Shown here one piece after another: positions 59,816-64,000 of a DNA stretch of 64,000 bases (the stretch's first letter is position 1; each line of letters starts with the position of its first letter). The position numbers and the translations under genes are program-made. The notes beneath the pieces were generated by a model. The model saw only the letters and a list, made by a program, of their open reading frames with translations. It was not told the origin of the DNA and did not search any database. Origin of the DNA: Camillea tinctor (Eukaryota; Ascomycota; Sordariomycetes; Xylariales; Xylariaceae); the NCBI GenBank assembly GCA_022578605.1, contig MU394165.1:1-64000 (forward strand). Reading direction: 5' to 3'.

Positions 59816-60789
59816 ATGTCCGACAACTCTACCAACGGCGCTCCCACCGGAGGCGGCGACGCCAAGAAGTGGACTGAAGTTGAGAAGGTATGTTCACCAT
59901 ACACGCCCACCCACCGACCTCCCCGTCGCCTATTTTAAGTATCCCGAATAAAAAAACTGAATTATTATGTTCTATAGTATCAACTACTTCTTAAGATTAT
60001 GACCCAGCTCCTCGATTCCGGCGGCAAGATCCAACCGGCAAAGCTTAGCATGCCCAACCGCACCGCTAAGTCCCTTAGCCACCTTATCGCGGCCTTCAAG
60101 AAGGAGGCTGCGCAGCTCGGAGCTGGAGACGGTAGCAACGCCTCTGCCTCTGGAAATGGACCAAGTTCCACTACTCCCCCAAAGAAGCGCACCAAAGCAG
60201 GTATGCTGTACATCTTTTATTACCTAGTTTTTGCCCCTTTCCTTCCTTCCTTTTCCCCAGCCGAGCCAGATCCTCTCCACTTTGACCTATGTATCTACTG
60301 CCTATTCCTCATGTTCAAGTGTTTTAATCCAAACGCAATATCCCCCGGACTGACGAGGAGAATTATGTTAGCTGGTACTCCTGCCACCGGTCGCAAGCGA
60401 GCTAAGAAGTCTGATTCAGACGCTGAGCTCAATGAGCCTGATTCTGGTAAGTGGAAAGCTTCTGATACTATCTCCTCTCAAACCTGCCTTCCAGCTCATC
60501 TATACCTATACCTAACCCCCCCTTTCCTTTCTTCTATCTTCACCTCCCTCCACTTTCTCCTCTAGTTCTCGTTTATAGCTTACAAATCTACTAACAACCG
60601 ACCCCCTCCCTTCTTCTCCCCTTAGACCAAGATATCCCGGTCACCAAGCGTCAGCGTCGCGCCGCACCTTCCAAGAAGAAGGCCACCCTGACCCCAGCCA
60701 AGGCCGAAGACTCGGACAACGAGCCTATGTTCCCCAATCTGGACAATGGTGTTTCTGTCGGAGACGTCGATCAGGACCGCGGTATCTAG
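59816..60789 (+). CDS. Small basic nuclear-looking protein, conserved fungal type (SANT/Myb-like region possible)
   Basis: Four exons (59816-59887, 59978-60200, 60372-60446, 60626-60789) give 177 residues with fully consistent phases. Residues 18-70 (KKWTEVEKYQLLLKIMTQLL, then SMPNRTAKSLSHLIAAFKKEA) are predicted helical and resemble a short SANT/Myb-like unit starting at Trp; I rate that as tentative. The remainder is disordered with basic clusters (PPKKRTKA, GRKRAKK, TKRQRRAAPSKKKA) that look like nuclear localisation signals, then an acidic end (EDSDNEP, VGDVDQDRG). A chromatin or DNA-associated role is inference. The gene is convergent with MLH1. Confidence 0.75.
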
Positions 60790-61942
60790 ATTAACGGTGT
60801 TTGGAAAGGGTGGAAAAGGCAGCAACCAAACCGCGTTTCTCTAGAGGTGAGAAAGGATGGGAAACCTCACATCTTCCCTCTCTCGTCTTCTCTGCTCAGA
60901 TTCCCAACCAGACAGACAGACCGATACACGGACAAGTTGCCTCTCTTGCTTCACCATTCACTCGCCAGGAAACGACCGACGATCTCACATTCATGCGCGC
61001 ACCTTTCTTCTGCTGCCGCTATCGTTTTTTTTTCGCTTTTGCTGGGAGTTATGCGATGCTTTTTTTCCTTCTCGAGAACGACAAATTCATGGACTAATAT
61101 GACGATGTTAATGAGGGAGCATATTACCTTTTTTTTCTTTTCTTATCTGCTCAGACGATGGAATAAGGGCCTACATCTAGGTTCTTTACGACAGGTTTCA
61201 CCGCATACGAGACACTTGGCACGGGCAGTTAGATAGTTCCATGACTACATAGGCATGCGCCAGAATTGAGATGCGTCTTCACGATTTTCATAACTTATCT
61301 GATTTTTGTCATTCCCCTTTTCCTCCCTCGGTTCTTAACTGAAATATGAACCAGGTACCTGGCATTCCCTAGTCTTTACTCACCTAACCTATGTATCTTC
61401 CTGGTGATAATCCTCCCAGTACTAGCACATGCTTTTCACAAAAGGGGTTAACCCGCTGTCTTGCGTGCTACGGTATGAGGTAGTCTGGGGGAATATATTT
61501 TCCTGCGTACCTAAATACCCCAAAGTCCAGAATGGCATATTAACAGACATTGTGATCTCCTCGATGGGAATTATATTCCCTATAAAAGTTTTCCCTGCTG
61601 TGACTGTCATGCGCGGTCCATCCATGAGTCTCTTTCTCATTTATTATATGAGACTGCATTTTACATACCTAGCCGAACAATTTCACGACATTTATCTAGG
61701 TACATATAGCTCTATATCTCTACATTAACAGTACGGATTCTTCGTAAGCTTACATACAAGCTAATACAGATATATATCAACGACGCCCGCTCAAATACAA
61801 TTTTCATAACCCTAGCATAACCCTAGCATAACGTACGAAAATATAGTTTCATATCGTAGGTAGCCCATTACTTAATAGCACATCGACCACACCACCTCTT
61901 CATTCTCATTAGCAGAGGAATTCTGTATCTCCCAGGTCCGTT
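60790..61942. other. Convergent 3' flank between the small basic protein and MLH1
   Basis: T-rich sequence with untranslated 3' regions of both genes. There is a tandem CATAACCCTAG repeat near 61806-61830. ORFs here are short and featureless. Confidence 0.5.
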
Positions 61943-64000
61943 TCAACATCTCTCGAAGACTCTGTACAGACCCTTTAGATTGGCCAGCTCTAAAACGCCA
62001 CCCTTCATGAATGACTTGGTCGCAACAAGCCTGGCCTTGAATGCTGGGAAGAAGATATGCTCAACAGCTCGTCGAATCTGGGCCCTCCTCATTTTGACCT
62101 CGTCGGGTACGTTGTCCTCTGCTACATCGTTGCTGGGAATAGGTGGGAGTTGTTCCGGCACGTAGAACGTGGCTAGCTCTTTGAGGAAGGATTCAAAACA
62201 GAGTTTTTCATCAGTCCAATCGACATGCGGACCGAGTCGGAGCAAGAACTGCGGCAGCTTGGCCATGGGTGGCGTATAGCCCTTCAGGAGAAGGGGGATG
62301 CTCGATAGCTCGCCGGTTGGAGAGACTTCGAGGCTAAAGTACTCCTGCAACATTTCCCTTCTCTCGATCAATTGCCGAGCCACCGTTTCTACAACTTCGC
62401 TTACGTCGAAGTCATCATCTGTAGCTAGTTCGCCATCTGCCACTGTCGCTTTCTCGTGCTCGGCAGCAATGGTCAACACTTCTCGTAAATCGAGCGCTGG
62501 CTGGAATTTGATAGCCCCGAAATTACCAAAGTCGGTAAGTCCGACCTGGTAAAAATATTCAAAGCACGCACGGCCATAGTCGATGAGGAAAAGCTTGACT
62601 CCTCCCTGGATGGCAGCAAGCCGGCGCCTTTCGTCTACAATGCCGACAAATGTGTGATTGGCGAATATCTCCGTTAGCTCGTGGTGCATATCGTCCCTGA
62701 CAGCAGTGCGCAGCTCGCGTACGCTGGTAAGGCGGCAAAAAATGGGCTCACGGTCCGTAATTTCATACACCGGATCAGTACCACCTTCAGACGGGGCATT
62801 GGCAGACGTGCCTGGAGCTGGTGAGCCAGAGGCAGAAGGAAACATGCTCGTGATCTTCCGTAATGAGGCATCTGTCCGTACTAGATTGTTCTCATATGGG
62901 CGCGACGATGTTTTCCGCGCTGTGGTAGCTGGTGGCTTTGTCGACGAGTCATCATCTTGCTGGGATGCAGTGCTGGGAAGAATCGTGCCAGGAAGCAATG
63001 TTTGGGTCATGAATGTGCGACTTGTGTCAACAGCGGCCAACTTGTCGCGAATGATTTGGCAGACAGCTTGGATGATTTCATCCTCGTTGAGGAAATTGAC
63101 CTCTCTCTTGGTGGGGTGGACATTGACGTCAACCCTCTGAGGGTCAATTTCTAGGCTGAGATAAACGAAGGGGTGTCCGTTCTTTGGCAGGAACGCGGAG
63201 TACGTCTGTTCTACAGCCTTCTTTATATTCGACGAATCTACACTCCTATTGTTGATGAATAGTAGGAGGGTTGTCTTCTTGATGTGGTAGTTTGCATTAG
63301 TTGCCCATCCAGAAGCTTTAAAACCCCAACGGTCATCAGAAGTGGTGAATTCAATAAGCTCATTTGCTACACCGCCGCCGTGTATCTGACGAATACGATC
63401 TATTGTGGCGGCTTGGGATGGCACGGCGATAGAAGTGCCCGAGTCCCCATGCTTCTTGCAAGAAAAGGCGACACCATTACAATGGATGGCGTATCGTCCT
63501 ACCATGTCAATGATCTTGTTGTACTCGTCGGACGCAGACCTGAAAGCCTTGCGGCGTGTTGGGACATTGTAAAACAAGTCTTCCACCGATATCTGCGTAC
63601 CGTTCCGCCCTGCCGTGGGCTTGGGATCCGGGGATTGACCAGGCTTTGCCGGTGATAGCTTACCGCCATCATAGTGAGCACGCCATGCACAGCTCGAGTG
63701 TTTCGTCTTTGTTGTCACGGTAAGGTGGGCGATATGACTTATACTAGCTAATGCTTCACCCCGGAAGCCATATGTGCAGATGCTACTCAAATCCTCAAAT
63801 TTCTTCAATTTAGAGGTGGTGAATCTCTCACAGAGTATGGGCAAGTCTTCTTTCTGTAGGGATAGTTAGTAGCGATAACTAGAAGGGATGCATCTCGGGT
63901 AGGTGAAACCAACATCGATGCCATGGCCGTTGTCAGTGATCTGCAGCAGTTTCAGGCCGCCCTCTTTGACTAAGACCTCCAACGACGTGGACCCGGCGTC
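61943..64000 (-). CDS. MLH1: DNA mismatch repair protein Mlh1, C-terminal part (gene continues past the window)
   Basis: Two exons are visible on the minus strand: 64000-63914 (partial) and 63853-61943. The first carries the GHKL ATPase motif DNGHGID. The second begins [16 protein letters not shown] and contains the [12 protein letters not shown] motif, then the S5-like fold ([39 protein letters not shown]). A disordered linker (about residues 280-370 of the visible part) is followed by the Mlh1 C-terminal dimerisation domain. The last four residues, FERC, are the MLH1 signature that contributes to the endonuclease site of its partner. Mlh1 pairs with Pms1 or Mlh3 in mismatch repair and meiosis. 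The first about 30-50 residues (with the ATP-binding E and N) lie beyond the right edge. The donor of the visible intron appears to be GTTGGT, which is weak. Confidence 0.95.

Overview
This window looks like nuclear DNA of a filamentous ascomycete (Pezizomycotina, probably Sordariomycetes). Genes are separated by long AT-rich spacers. Introns are short (about 50-115 bp) with GTRNGT-type donors and CTAAC/CTRAC-type branch points just before the AG. The protein set is fungal: a Zn2Cys6 transcription factor, an RNase F1/N1-type ribonuclease, Rpo41, Atp25, Nma111, and GPI-anchored and Cys-rich secreted proteins. The class assignment is inference from overall protein resemblance only.

Layout. 0-3.7 kb is non-coding, with a roughly 590-bp fold-back inverted repeat at 378-965. 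3.7-16.4 kb carries four plus-strand genes: an SH3-domain membrane protein, a secreted guanyl-specific RNase, the Vps15 kinase scaffold and a DHH-type exopolyphosphatase. 16.7-21.8 kb carries two minus-strand genes, a secreted S1/P1 nuclease and mitochondrial Atp25. Atp25 is divergent from the mitochondrial RNA polymerase Rpo41 (22.8-27.5 kb). A 4.3-kb spacer is followed by a small Cys-rich secreted protein (+), convergent with the Arc1-like tRNA-binding cofactor (-), which is divergent from V-ATPase proteolipid Vma16 (+). A 5-kb gene-poor stretch precedes a Zn2Cys6 transcription factor (-, 40.3-42.7 kb). A further 8.7 kb with no convincing gene follows. The right part holds a GPI-type Cys-rich surface protein (+), the HtrA-like protease Nma111 (-), a small basic nuclear-looking protein (+) and the 3' part of MLH1 (-), which runs off the edge.

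Most genes are housekeeping and not functionally linked. Two secreted nucleases (RNase and S1/P1) lie within about 10 kb of each other. Atp25 and Rpo41, both needed for mitochondrial gene expression, share one intergenic region.

The most unusual things I found are two microexons. A 12-nt exon in the S1/P1 nuclease supplies a zinc-ligand histidine; including it puts all nine metal ligands at the P1 numbering. A 10-nt exon in the transcription factor restores the frame into a conserved segment. Other points of note are a 12/24-nt coding minisatellite in Rpo41, a possible second start in Nma111 with a mitochondrial-presequence-like extension, and the nested fold-back element. I saw no CRISPR, no rRNA and no tRNA I could support, and no obvious previously undescribed multi-gene system.
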